DNA of 8,575 nt from assembly GCA_946478675.1 (NCBI GenBank), contig CAMLEF010000196.1, positions 1-8,575 of the forward strand, given 5' to 3'. The stretch comes from an uncultured Flavobacteriales bacterium (lineage in GTDB: Bacteria > Bacteroidota > Bacteroidia > Palsa-965). Numbering within the stretch: the first letter of the stretch is position 1; every line of letters starts with the position of its first letter. The notes beneath the pieces were generated by a model. It saw only the letters and a program-made list of their open reading frames with translations, did not search any database and was not told the DNA's origin. Made by a program: the position numbers and the translations under genes. This document shows, piece after piece, positions 1 through 5,907 of the stretch.

Positions 1-94
1 CCAATCCGGGCTATTCAGAAACGCCCGCAATTACAATCCTGTTTTTAATTGTTGATGTTTAATGTTTGATTCTAATTCCACCAACTTCTAACCA

Positions 95-123
95 CCCAAC
101 CAACCCAACCAACCCAACCAACC
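95..123. repeat. 9-bp tandem repeat CCCAACCAA, three copies plus two bases
   Basis: Exact copies lie at 95-103, 104-112 and 113-121, followed by CC. The flanks (82-94) contain related CCAAC/ACCACC words. The array sits at the centre of the inverted arms of the surrounding composite repeat. Units this short and perfect are prone to slippage, so copy number may vary between strains. Confidence 0.85.
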
Positions 124-125
124 AC

Positions 126-159
126 ATCAACAATCAAACATCAACAATCAAACATCAAC
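126..159. repeat. 14-bp tandem repeat ATCAACAATCAAAC, 2.4 copies
   Basis: Two identical units lie at 126-139 and 140-153, followed by the partial unit ATCAAC at 154-159. The words are the complement of those in 51-71, which makes this the right arm of the composite inverted repeat. Confidence 0.85.
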
Positions 160-193
160 CTTAAACCTAAAACCCGAAACCTTCAACAATCCC

Positions 194-201
194 TATCTTT
201 G
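194..201 (+). promoter_or_regulatory. Bacteroidota-type -7 promoter box (TATCTTTG)
   Basis: TATCTTTG matches the Bacteroidota sigma factor -7 consensus TAnnTTTG exactly. It lies 18 bases before the ATG at 220, which implies a leader of only about 10-14 nt. I see no TTG-type -33 element at the expected distance, because the upstream bases are almost G-free. No Shine-Dalgarno sequence lies between the box and the start, as is usual in this phylum. The in-frame TTG at 199 falls inside this box, which argues against using it as the start codon. Confidence 0.55.
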
Positions 202-219
202 CCCCCCAATCTCTCTCCA

Positions 220-1416
220 ATGAAAATCGGTATTCTCAAAGAAGGCAAAAAGCCCCGCGACAAACGTGTTCCGTTCACTCCCGCGCAATGTGTCATCCTC
301 CAGCGCGAATTCGGCATCGACGTCGTGGTGCAGCCCTGCGATTACCGTTCCTTCTCCGATGATGAATACCGTGCCGCCGGCGTGAAGCTCCAGGACGATC
401 TTTCCGGCTGCGACGTGCTCATGGGCATCAAGGAAGTTCCCATTCCCGATCTCATCGCCGGCAAAAAATATTTCTTCTTCTCGCATACCATCAAGAAGCA
501 GCCGCACAACAAGCCGCTCATGCACGAGCTCATCGCGAAGAAGATCCAGCTCATCGATTACGAATGCCTCACCGATCCGCACTTTAACCGCATCATCGGC
601 TTCGGGCATTTCGCAGGCATCGTCGGCGCCTACAACGGCATCCGCGGCTACGGGCTGCGCTTCGGGCTTTTCGATCTCAAGCCGGCCTGGCAATGCCACG
701 ACATGCTCGAGCTCAAAGAGGAGCTGCGCAAAGTCCGCCTCACGAACCTCAAGATGATCATCACCGGCAACGGCCGTGTAGCGAACGGCGCCATCGAATT
801 GCTCGGCATGCTGCACACTCGCCGCGTTACGCCGTACGAGTTCACGCATTATTCCTTCCGTGAAGCCGTTTACACGCAGCTGCATTCATACGACTACAAC
901 GAACCGAAAGACGGCTCCGTCTGGGACCGCGACCGTTTCTATTCGCACCCGGAAAATTTCCGCAGCACCTTCGCTAAGTTCACGCCGCATTGCGACATGC
1001 TCATTCATTGCTCGTTCTGGGACCCGCGCGCGCCGAAGCTCTTCGAGAAAAGCGACATGCGTTCCCCTGAATTCCGCATCAGCGTCATCGCCGACGTCAC
1101 CTGCGACATCGACGGCAGCATTCCCTCCACGATGAAACCGTCGTCCATCGCCGAACCGTTCTACGGCTACGACCCGATCACGGAGCAGGACATCGACAAC
1201 GCCTTCGGCAACGACGTCATCACCGTCATGGCCGTCGACAACCTCCCCTGCGAATTACCGCGTGACGCTTCCGAAAACTTCGGCAAAGAGCTCATCGAGA
1301 AAGTCATCCCCGCACTCCTCGGCAACGACCCCGACGGTCTCATCGATCGCGGCAGCATCTGCAAAAACGGAACGCTCATGCCGCGCTTCGAATACCTTTC
1401 CGATTACGCGTATTAA
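220..1416 (+). CDS. Lysine-ketoglutarate reductase / saccharopine dehydrogenase (L-lysine-forming) family enzyme
   Basis: A 398-residue cytosolic enzyme of the AlaDH/PNT-fold saccharopine dehydrogenase family. Family members interconvert lysine plus 2-oxoglutarate and saccharopine with NAD(P)H. Landmarks are KRVPFTP (15-21), GIKE with K71, FFFSHTIK with H89, LIDYE (111-115), GFGHFAG (127-133), a nucleotide-binding ITGNGRVANGA loop (181-191), ADVTCDIDGS (291-300) and AVDNLPCELPRDASENF (338-354). K71 and H89 match in context and spacing the catalytic Lys and His of yeast Lys1. The stretch 240-275, with HPENF and SFWDPRAPKLF, resembles the LKR domain of animal/plant AASS more than fungal Lys1. 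The length suits a monofunctional LKR, and no saccharopine-to-glutamate (SDH) domain is fused. The ATG at 220 is chosen because the in-frame TTG at 199 lies in the promoter box. The direction (lysine breakdown or synthesis) and cofactor cannot be read from sequence. An automatic pipeline may label it alanine dehydrogenase, but the match along the whole chain favours LKR. Confidence 0.88.
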   Translation: MKIGILKEGKKPRDKRVPFTPAQCVILQREFGIDVVVQPCDYRSFSDDEYRAAGVKLQDDLSGCDVLMGIKEVPIPDLIAGKKYFFFSHTIKKQPHNKPLMHELIAKKIQLIDYECLTDPHFNRIIGFGHFAGIVGAYNGIRGYGLRFGLFDLKPAWQCHDMLELKEELRKVRLTNLKMIITGNGRVANGAIELLGMLHTRRVTPYEFTHYSFREAVYTQLHSYDYNEPKDGSVWDRDRFYSHPENFRSTFAKFTPHCDMLIHCSFWDPRAPKLFEKSDMRSPEFRISVIADVTCDIDGSIPSTMKPSSIAEPFYGYDPITEQDIDNAFGNDVITVMAVDNLPCELPRDASENFGKELIEKVIPALLGNDPDGLIDRGSICKNGTLMPRFEYLSDYAY

Positions 1417-1430
1417 TTTGCTAATGGGTC

Positions 1431-1573
1431 AATTTGCTAATGTGCTAATGCGCGCACATCAGCCCACAATAAAACCACACAGGCACATAGGTCCCCATAG
1501 TTTTTTCTACGTGTCCTATGTGCCTGTGTGATTTTTCCATTAGCACATTAGCATATTAGCACATTAGCAAATT
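1431..1573. repeat. Nested inverted repeat of an 8-bp word (CTAATGTG / CATTAGCA)
   Basis: The left arm 1431-1450 contains AATTTGCTAATGTGC and ends in TAATG. The right arm 1554-1573 is its reverse complement at 19 of 20 positions. A second right-hand copy of the word starts at 1538, so the right side reads as four 8-bp units, CATTAGCA with one TATTAGCA. A further CTAATG at 1421-1426 extends the left side. The right end runs into the stop codon (1572-1574) of the convergent gene. Between the arms sits an unrelated GC-richer 16-bp hairpin. Confidence 0.9.
1471..1536. terminator. Bidirectional intrinsic terminator hairpin between convergent genes
   Basis: A perfect 16-bp stem pairs 1476-1491 with 1515-1530 around a 23-nt loop that contains TTTTTT. 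The stem is flanked by AAAA on the left and a T run (1532-1536) on the right. It can therefore read as stem plus U tract in both directions: ATTTTT for the lysine gene and GTTTTATTG for the minus-strand gene. The position between two converging stop codons fits. The stem is longer than most terminators and is embedded in a larger inverted repeat, so it may also be a dispersed repeat reused as a terminator. Confidence 0.6.
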
Positions 1574-2918
1574 ATTTCAGGTAAGTGAAGTAATTCCCCT
1601 TCGTCACACCTTTCACTTTAAAATTATTCAGCCAGCTCTGTTCTTTCACCAGCAGCTTTTTCGGGTATTCGGCGTACGTTTTTTCATTGTAAGCGAGGTA
1701 ATCCGTGCCGGTCTTTTTCTCGACGATCGCTGAAATGGTTTTCAGGTTGGCGATCGTTTCCGTGAAGCTCGCGTCGAGCAGCGTGTAGGTGACGCGCAGG
1801 TTCGTGTTGTCCATGAAACCCTGGTACATCTCCGGGTGCTGTAGCTTGGCCGCATGCAGGTACCACGCCATGAAAAGATTGAATTCGTAATACGCGAAGT
1901 ACGTGCCGCTCGCCTGTGAAATGAAACCCGCCGCTTTCGCCGTATCGCCTTTCAGCATCGCGCTCTGTGCGCCGAGCACGCAGGCCCGCACGCCGTTGTT
2001 GTAAGCGGAAAATTCATCGAGCAATCCGTAGATACCCGAAACGTTCGCATCCACGATGCTGCTGTCGGAAACGTAAGTGTTGTACCGGAAAATTTTCGAG
2101 CGCATCTCCGGCGTCGCAAACAAACTGATCTCCGACGAAGGGAAAACGGCCGTACGTTCAGCGTTCAACTCCAGTCCCGGCTCTACGATGTAACCGCACG
2201 TTCCCGTAGCGCAGAGCGAGCTGTTGTAATGATGCACGCTTTCATGCACTACCGTTTCATAATTGCTGAACAGCGCATTCGACGTCGTGTCGAAATTCCA
2301 CGGCACGTTCTGCTGGTTGACGGAAGTCGTATAGCAATCGGGGCCGCAATAGGTTTTCTGCAGGATAGCCTGGTATAGCGTTCCGTAAGTGCCGGCGAGA
2401 TTCGTGTAATACGTTTTCGCGTAAGCGGCCCGCTGCGCATTCTGCTGCGCCACGCTGAGCGGTTTCGTTTTCACTTCCACGATTTCTTTACCGGTTTTCG
2501 GATCCATCAATTTTCCGGTCAGCGGATTTTTCGTCCACGTCTCGCGGTACACCGGGTCGTCCGATGAAACCATGACGGAATTCTTTTTCGTTTTCAAACG
2601 CGAGCGGTAAAGACCTTTTGAATTCATGAAATAAGTTTTACCGCTGACGGTAGCGAAGTCGCGTTTCTTGCGCGAAGACTTGAACGTGATCTTGCCGTGG
2701 CTCACGGAGAAAACGCCGTAGTCGTGGTAAGCGCGCTTCATATTAAAGTTGTTGTATTCGTACCGGTTCCCGCTTTTCAGCAACAGCACGTTCACGGACG
2801 AGCGGCCCATCTCATGAATAAAAACGTTGGTAACCGAATCGGCGCCTTCGCCTGCGTCAGCGCGAAGAACGGTGGCCGGTAAAGCCAGCAGCAGCGAGAG
2901 GAGAAGAAGAAGTCTCAT
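1572..2918 (-). CDS. Exported protein with HExxH motif, putative zinc metallopeptidase
   Basis: A 448-residue protein of no family I can name. An N-terminal signal peptide is clear: MR, a long leucine-rich core, then a likely signal peptidase I site near residue 20, so it acts in the periplasm or outside. A basic, probably beta-rich segment (about 60-125) precedes an alpha-helical region. HESVHHY gives H225, E226 and H229, the classic HExxH zinc site, in a hydrophobic helix context (ETVVHESVHH). Candidate third ligands are E246 in VEPG, or E302 in LLDEFSAYNNG, which resembles the E-x-x-A-Y segment of gluzincin-like peptidases. Cysteines at 191/195 (CGPDC) and 236/241 (CATGTC) flank the site and could form disulfides. 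The C-terminus has no sorting domain or anchor that I recognise. The ATG at 2918 is chosen; the TTG two codons upstream would only add residues before the signal peptide. Peptidase activity is inferred from the motif alone. Confidence 0.75.
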   Translation of the reverse strand: MRLLLLLSLLLALPATVLRADAGEGADSVTNVFIHEMGRSSVNVLLLKSGNRYEYNNFNMKRAYHDYGVFSVSHGKITFKSSRKKRDFATVSGKTYFMNSKGLYRSRLKTKKNSVMVSSDDPVYRETWTKNPLTGKLMDPKTGKEIVEVKTKPLSVAQQNAQRAAYAKTYYTNLAGTYGTLYQAILQKTYCGPDCYTTSVNQQNVPWNFDTTSNALFSNYETVVHESVHHYNSSLCATGTCGYIVEPGLELNAERTAVFPSSEISLFATPEMRSKIFRYNTYVSDSSIVDANVSGIYGLLDEFSAYNNGVRACVLGAQSAMLKGDTAKAAGFISQASGTYFAYYEFNLFMAWYLHAAKLQHPEMYQGFMDNTNLRVTYTLLDASFTETIANLKTISAIVEKKTGTDYLAYNEKTYAEYPKKLLVKEQSWLNNFKVKGVTKGNYFTYLK

Positions 2919-3032
2919 GTGCAATAGTTTTGATGGTGACGTAGGAATGTCGCATGCAGTTTTATCTTTCTCCTTTATACCAAAACGGGTGCCACCGCCC
3001 GGATATTGTTGCGCAGGAGATTAGATGATTCT

Positions 3033-3061
3033 TAAAAAAGCAAAACGCTGGAATACGCGTT
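3033..3061 (-). terminator. Possible weak intrinsic terminator of the LtaS-like gene
   Basis: Read on the minus strand, AACGC (3061-3057) pairs with GCGTT (3048-3044) around an 8-nt loop. Allowing a two-base bulge adds GC pairs, and six Ts follow (3039-3034). It lies about 67 bases after the stop codon at 3128. The rest of the 2919-3127 gap holds no repeat word and no gene that I can support. The stem is short, so this call is tentative. Confidence 0.35.
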
Positions 3062-3127
3062 GCGCAAGCCGTCGAAAGAGAGTGGAAAAAGATGTCGCCG
3101 GAAATGAAAACGGTCGGCAGCGCTTTT

Positions 3128-4981
3128 TTAATAGGAGAAATAGCGCTCCGTTAAAATCTGTAAATATGCCTGCCCGCGACGGATCGCCGGCTGTTTATCC
3201 GCGGGAGTACGGAATTGCTCAAACTGTGTAGCGCCATCCTTAACTGCCCAGGTAACATGTCCTTCCGGCGTCACCAGGCCGAAGCCTTCGTCGAAAGCGT
3301 ACCACGCAAAATGCGGCGTGTGCGGGTTGAACAGATTTTTGCTGAACGAGAACGCCGACGCATCCATGTTCAGCTGGTGGAGCAGGGTAGCGGCAAGGTC
3401 CGTTTGCGACGAGATGCTGTTGTATTTCATTCCGCGGTATTCCGATTTGATCACTTCGCCGTAAAACAGCATCGGGATGTGACGGTACTCCGGCTGGTTG
3501 AACGCCCAGTTCTTCGGCGAATTATGGCTGTGGTCGGAAACGAAAATGAAAAGCGTGTTTTTGAACCACGGCGTTTTTTTTGCGCCTTCGATGAAATCGT
3601 GAATGCAGCCGTCGGCGTACAGCACCGAATTGATGTACGGCTTTTCCTTGTCGCCCCAATGCAGTTTTTCTTCCATCGGGAAATCGAAAGGCCCGTGCGT
3701 GCTCAGCGTGAACATCGCCCCGAAAAACGGCTGCGGGTCTTTCGAAAATTCTTCCAGCTCGCGCGCGAACAGGTATTGATCGGCCACGCCCAAACGGCAT
3801 TGCGGCAACGAAGCATCAAAATCTTTTCCTTCGAGGATGCGGTCGAAGCCGTTGTAATACATGTACGCTTTGATGTTGCCGTAGCTGAGCTGTCCGCCGA
3901 AAGCAAACGATGTTTTATATCCTGCGTTCTTGAAGCTGCTGTTGATGCACGGCAGATGCACATAACGCGTCGGCTGCGTGATGATCGATGTTTTCGGTTG
4001 CGCGGGAAACCCGGAAAACACTGCCGCCATGCCCTGGTCGGAAAGACTGCCGCTCGCGTAACAATTCGTGAACAGCACGCCGTCCTTAATCAGCTCTTCG
4101 AAGTGCGGCGTGATGCTGTCGTAACCGCCGCAGCTTTTCACCAGGTCCGCCGACCATGACTCGAGCACCACGAGCACGACGTTCGGACGGTCGGTCGTGA
4201 GAATACGAATCGTCGTGTCTTTCTCAACGGCGTGCATGTCATCGAACAGTTGCAGCGCTTCTTTCGAAGGCATGAACGCATACGGCTTGTCGGCTTTCGC
4301 ATTTTCGATGCAGCTGCTCGCAAGGTTGAACGCCGAATTCACCGCTGCAAGATTGAGCACGTTGTACTGCGAATAATACGCGTCGCTGACCTGTACGGGA
4401 ATCGGTTGCCATCCGCCGCGGAAGCCGAGGAACAGCAGCGCCGGCGCGAGCAGCACAAACACGATCGTTTCGGGCAGCGGCTTGCGTGGAGGAATTTCCG
4501 CAGGAAGCGTCAGTCGTTTGTGCAAACGGAAGAACAGCCACGTGAGCACCGCCGTCGCCAGTGAGCCGAATACAAGCTGCTTCCACGAAGCCGTATGAAA
4601 AACTTCCGAAGGATTGCCGAAGAACCAAAGCGCTTTATAATTCAGCTTCGTGTGCCACTCGTCGTAGATCGGCAATTCCCCGATGCTGATCAGGCTCACG
4701 CAGATCAACAGCAGCAGCACGACAAAACGATTCAGCTTCAGTGGCCATTCGCGTTGCGTGATTCCCGATAAAGCAAGAAAGAGAAACGTCGGCACCAGCA
4801 GGTAACACGCCATCGCGGTGTCGATGTAAATGCCGTGCGCAAAAACCGAAATGATCTCGCCGAATCCTGCGCCCTTCAGTTCTTCCGCGTTCCAGCAAAG
4901 AAAAACCGCTCTCGTCACAACGAAGATCACCATCCAGAAGAGATAGTGACGGAGCAGCAGGAACGGAAGTCGTCTGGTCAT
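3128..4981 (-). CDS. LtaS/MdoB-type sulfatase-superfamily membrane phosphotransferase
   Basis: A 617-residue inner-membrane enzyme with about five N-terminal helices (roughly 8-28, 44-70, 84-101, 134-151, 172-187) and a periplasmic alkaline-phosphatase-superfamily domain from about 265. This is the LtaS/OpgB architecture and length. Metal and catalytic positions are visible: E274 in VVLESWS, S314 in GSLSDQG, H429 in STHGPF, and D483/H484 in SDHSH. In LtaS these correspond to the glutamate ligand, the nucleophilic Thr, the substrate-binding His and the Asp/His ligands. Here the nucleophile position is Ser (codon TCC on the minus strand). The family transfers phosphoglycerol or phosphoethanolamine-type groups from lipids. 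Gram-negative Bacteroidota lack classical lipoteichoic acid, so the acceptor is unknown and could be a glycan or lipid. The ATG at 4981 places the first helix directly at the N-terminus. The nearest neighbours, rpe and the HExxH protein, are each over 140 bp away and give no functional hint. Confidence 0.85.
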   Translation of the reverse strand: MTRRLPFLLLRHYLFWMVIFVVTRAVFLCWNAEELKGAGFGEIISVFAHGIYIDTAMACYLLVPTFLFLALSGITQREWPLKLNRFVVLLLLICVSLISIGELPIYDEWHTKLNYKALWFFGNPSEVFHTASWKQLVFGSLATAVLTWLFFRLHKRLTLPAEIPPRKPLPETIVFVLLAPALLFLGFRGGWQPIPVQVSDAYYSQYNVLNLAAVNSAFNLASSCIENAKADKPYAFMPSKEALQLFDDMHAVEKDTTIRILTTDRPNVVLVVLESWSADLVKSCGGYDSITPHFEELIKDGVLFTNCYASGSLSDQGMAAVFSGFPAQPKTSIITQPTRYVHLPCINSSFKNAGYKTSFAFGGQLSYGNIKAYMYYNGFDRILEGKDFDASLPQCRLGVADQYLFARELEEFSKDPQPFFGAMFTLSTHGPFDFPMEEKLHWGDKEKPYINSVLYADGCIHDFIEGAKKTPWFKNTLFIFVSDHSHNSPKNWAFNQPEYRHIPMLFYGEVIKSEYRGMKYNSISSQTDLAATLLHQLNMDASAFSFSKNLFNPHTPHFAWYAFDEGFGLVTPEGHVTWAVKDGATQFEQFRTPADKQPAIRRGQAYLQILTERYFSY

Positions 4982-4990
4982 TATTCAATT

Positions 4991-5119
4991 ATTGAAGATT
5001 GCAGATTGAAGATTCGTCTGCCTGTTCGAGCGGAGTCGAGAACTTTTCGCATTGGAATGAGAACGTTCTCGACTCCGCTCGAACAAGCTTGCAAAAGCAA
5101 TGCTTCCGGAATCTTCAAT
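4991..5119. repeat. Outer inverted arms ATTGAAGATT flanking a hairpin
   Basis: ATTGAAGATT occurs twice with a 14-bp period on the left (4991-5000, 5005-5014). Its exact reverse complement AATCTTCAAT occurs once on the right (5110-5119). The arms enclose the 20-bp hairpin at 5024-5084 and fill the gap between rpe and the LtaS-like gene, both on the minus strand. The nested layout mirrors that at 1431-1573 but uses a different word. Confidence 0.8.
5024..5084. repeat. Perfect 20-bp inverted repeat, GTTCGAGCGGAGTCG type
   Basis: 5024-5043 and 5065-5084 are exact reverse complements, and one further base pair is possible at 5023/5085. The loop is 21 nt. The right arm overlaps a second, 12-bp palindrome, GAGAACGTTCTC (5059-5070), so GTTCTC can pair with either of two GAGAAC copies. 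It starts about 43 bases after the rpe stop in the direction of transcription. No T tract follows on either strand, so it is not a standard intrinsic terminator. I recall very similar TCGACTCCGCTCGA sequences dispersed between genes in Bacteroidota, but cannot verify that here. Confidence 0.85.
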
Positions 5120-5126
5120 TTTCGAA

Positions 5127-5774
5127 TCAACCTTTAATATCAAGGATTGCTTTATTACGGTCAGGCGCACCGAACACGGCGTTGCCTGCCACCAGCACAT
5201 TCGCACCCGCATTCTCCAGTATCCGCGCATTGGAAGCATCGACGCCGCCGTCCACTTCGATCAGCGTATGCAGGTTGCGTTCGCTCGCCATCGTGCGCAG
5301 CAACTTCACTTTTTCCACCGTGCGCGGAATGAATTTCTGTCCGCCGAAACCCGGGTTCACGCTCATGAGCAGCACCATGTCGAGGTCCTGCAGGATATCG
5401 TTCAGCACCGTCACCGGCGTATGCGGGTTGAGCACAACGCCTGCTTTCATGCCGGCAGCTTTGATGTTCTGGATCGTGCGGTGAAGATGCGTGCAGGCTT
5501 CGTAATGCACCGTCAGCATGTGCACGCCGTACTTCGCGAATTCCGCAATGTACTGGTCAGGATTCATGATCATCAGGTGAACGTCGAGCGGCTTCTTCGC
5601 ATCTTTCTGCAGCGCTTTCATCACGGGAAAACCAAACGAAATATTCGGCACGAAAACGCCGTCCATGATGTCGACGTGAAACCAGTCGGCAGGACTGTTA
5701 TTGATAAAAGCGATATCATCCGCAAGATGACCGAAGTCGGCGGAGAGGATGGAAGGTGCTACCAGTACGGACAT
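5127..5774 (-). CDS. rpe: Ribulose-phosphate 3-epimerase
   Basis: A 215-residue TIM-barrel enzyme of the pentose phosphate pathway that interconverts D-ribulose 5-phosphate and D-xylulose 5-phosphate in the cytosol. The family signature is complete. APSILSADF lies at 6-14, and HVDIMDGVFVPNISFG at 33-48 provides metal ligands H33 and D35, with D35 also an acid/base residue. DVHLMI (64-69) contributes H66, MSVNPGFGGQKFI (137-149) forms the flexible phosphate-side loop, and EVDGGV (173-178) contributes D175, the second acid/base residue and metal ligand. VAGNAVF (195-201) forms the phosphate site near the C-terminus. The length is normal and nothing is missing. The ATG at 5774 gives the usual short N-terminus before APSIL. 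It reads in the same direction as its neighbours but is separated by repeat-rich gaps on both sides, so it is probably transcribed on its own. Confidence 0.97.
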   Translation of the reverse strand: MSVLVAPSILSADFGHLADDIAFINNSPADWFHVDIMDGVFVPNISFGFPVMKALQKDAKKPLDVHLMIMNPDQYIAEFAKYGVHMLTVHYEACTHLHRTIQNIKAAGMKAGVVLNPHTPVTVLNDILQDLDMVLLMSVNPGFGGQKFIPRTVEKVKLLRTMASERNLHTLIEVDGGVDASNARILENAGANVLVAGNAVFGAPDRNKAILDIKG

Positions 5775-5780
5775 GGGTGG

Positions 5781-5893
5781 AAACGAATTACGGCTACGAA
5801 TATACGAATTACGAATCGGGGGTTACGAATTACGAATGATTACGAATACCGCTAATAAAAGTATGGGGTGCGAATTACGAATGAGAGACGAAT
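5781..5893. repeat. Irregular array of TACGAAT words upstream of rpe
   Basis: TACGAAT occurs at 5795-5801, 5803-5809, 5810-5816, 5824-5830, 5831-5837, 5841-5847 and 5876-5882. Near variants lie at 5782-5788 (AACGAAT) and 5887-5893 (GACGAAT). Spacing is mostly 7-8 bp with occasional interruptions. On the minus strand, the direction of rpe, it reads as ATTCGTA. The array begins only 6 bases upstream of the rpe start codon. A one-mismatch -7 box, TACTTTTA (5863-5856, minus strand), lies inside the array. If used, it would put most of the array in the rpe leader. Confidence 0.85.
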
Positions 5894-5907
5894 ATCCGAA
5901 ATGAAAT

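Larger units (their letters stand above)
47..159. repeat. Low-complexity composite repeat with inverted arms
   Basis: The left arm (47-71) is built from the words GTTGATG and TTTGATT. The right arm (126-159) carries the complementary words AATCAAAC and ATCAAC, so the two can pair imperfectly around a C/A-only centre. The stretch 69-175 contains no G on the plus strand, an extreme composition for a genome of about 50% GC. It lies upstream of the promoter of the lysine enzyme, so it is probably outside that transcript. No reading frame of interest crosses it. The remaining upstream bases (1-46) hold only a 5-bp dyad (7-11 with 23-27), which may belong to whatever lies to the left. Confidence 0.7.

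Noticed and set aside
95..123. CRISPR-like regular repeat
   Set aside because: Units are 9 bp with no spacers, so this is simple tandem repetition. The same applies to the TACGAAT array at 5781-5893.
193..885. 230-codon minus-strand open frame antisense to the lysine enzyme
   Set aside because: It is a shadow frame produced by the codon bias of the conserved plus-strand enzyme.
3060..3067. TTGCGCAA palindrome as an operator
   Set aside because: It is a single 8-bp palindrome overlapping a possible terminator stem, with no second copy, and could occur by chance.
3025..3231. 68-codon plus-strand open frame in the gap after the LtaS-like gene
   Set aside because: Half of it overlaps the LtaS-like gene in antisense, it is very basic without any motif, and no promoter is visible.
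3215..4159. 314-codon plus-strand open frame antisense to the LtaS-like gene
   Set aside because: The composition is Arg/Val/Phe-rich with no recognisable motif, and the opposite strand has intact catalytic motifs.
3128..4981. Formylglycine-type sulfatase
   Set aside because: No C/S-x-P-x-R maturation motif is present. The N-terminal helices and the SDHSH motif fit the LtaS/OpgB branch.
5100..5855. 251-codon plus-strand open frame antisense to rpe
   Set aside because: It covers a complete rpe gene and the TACGAAT array. The end is just translated repeat, and there is no domain.
5856..5863. TACTTTTA (minus strand) as the rpe promoter
   Set aside because: It has one mismatch to the -7 consensus and no convincing -33 element, so it is mentioned only as a possibility in the repeat entry.
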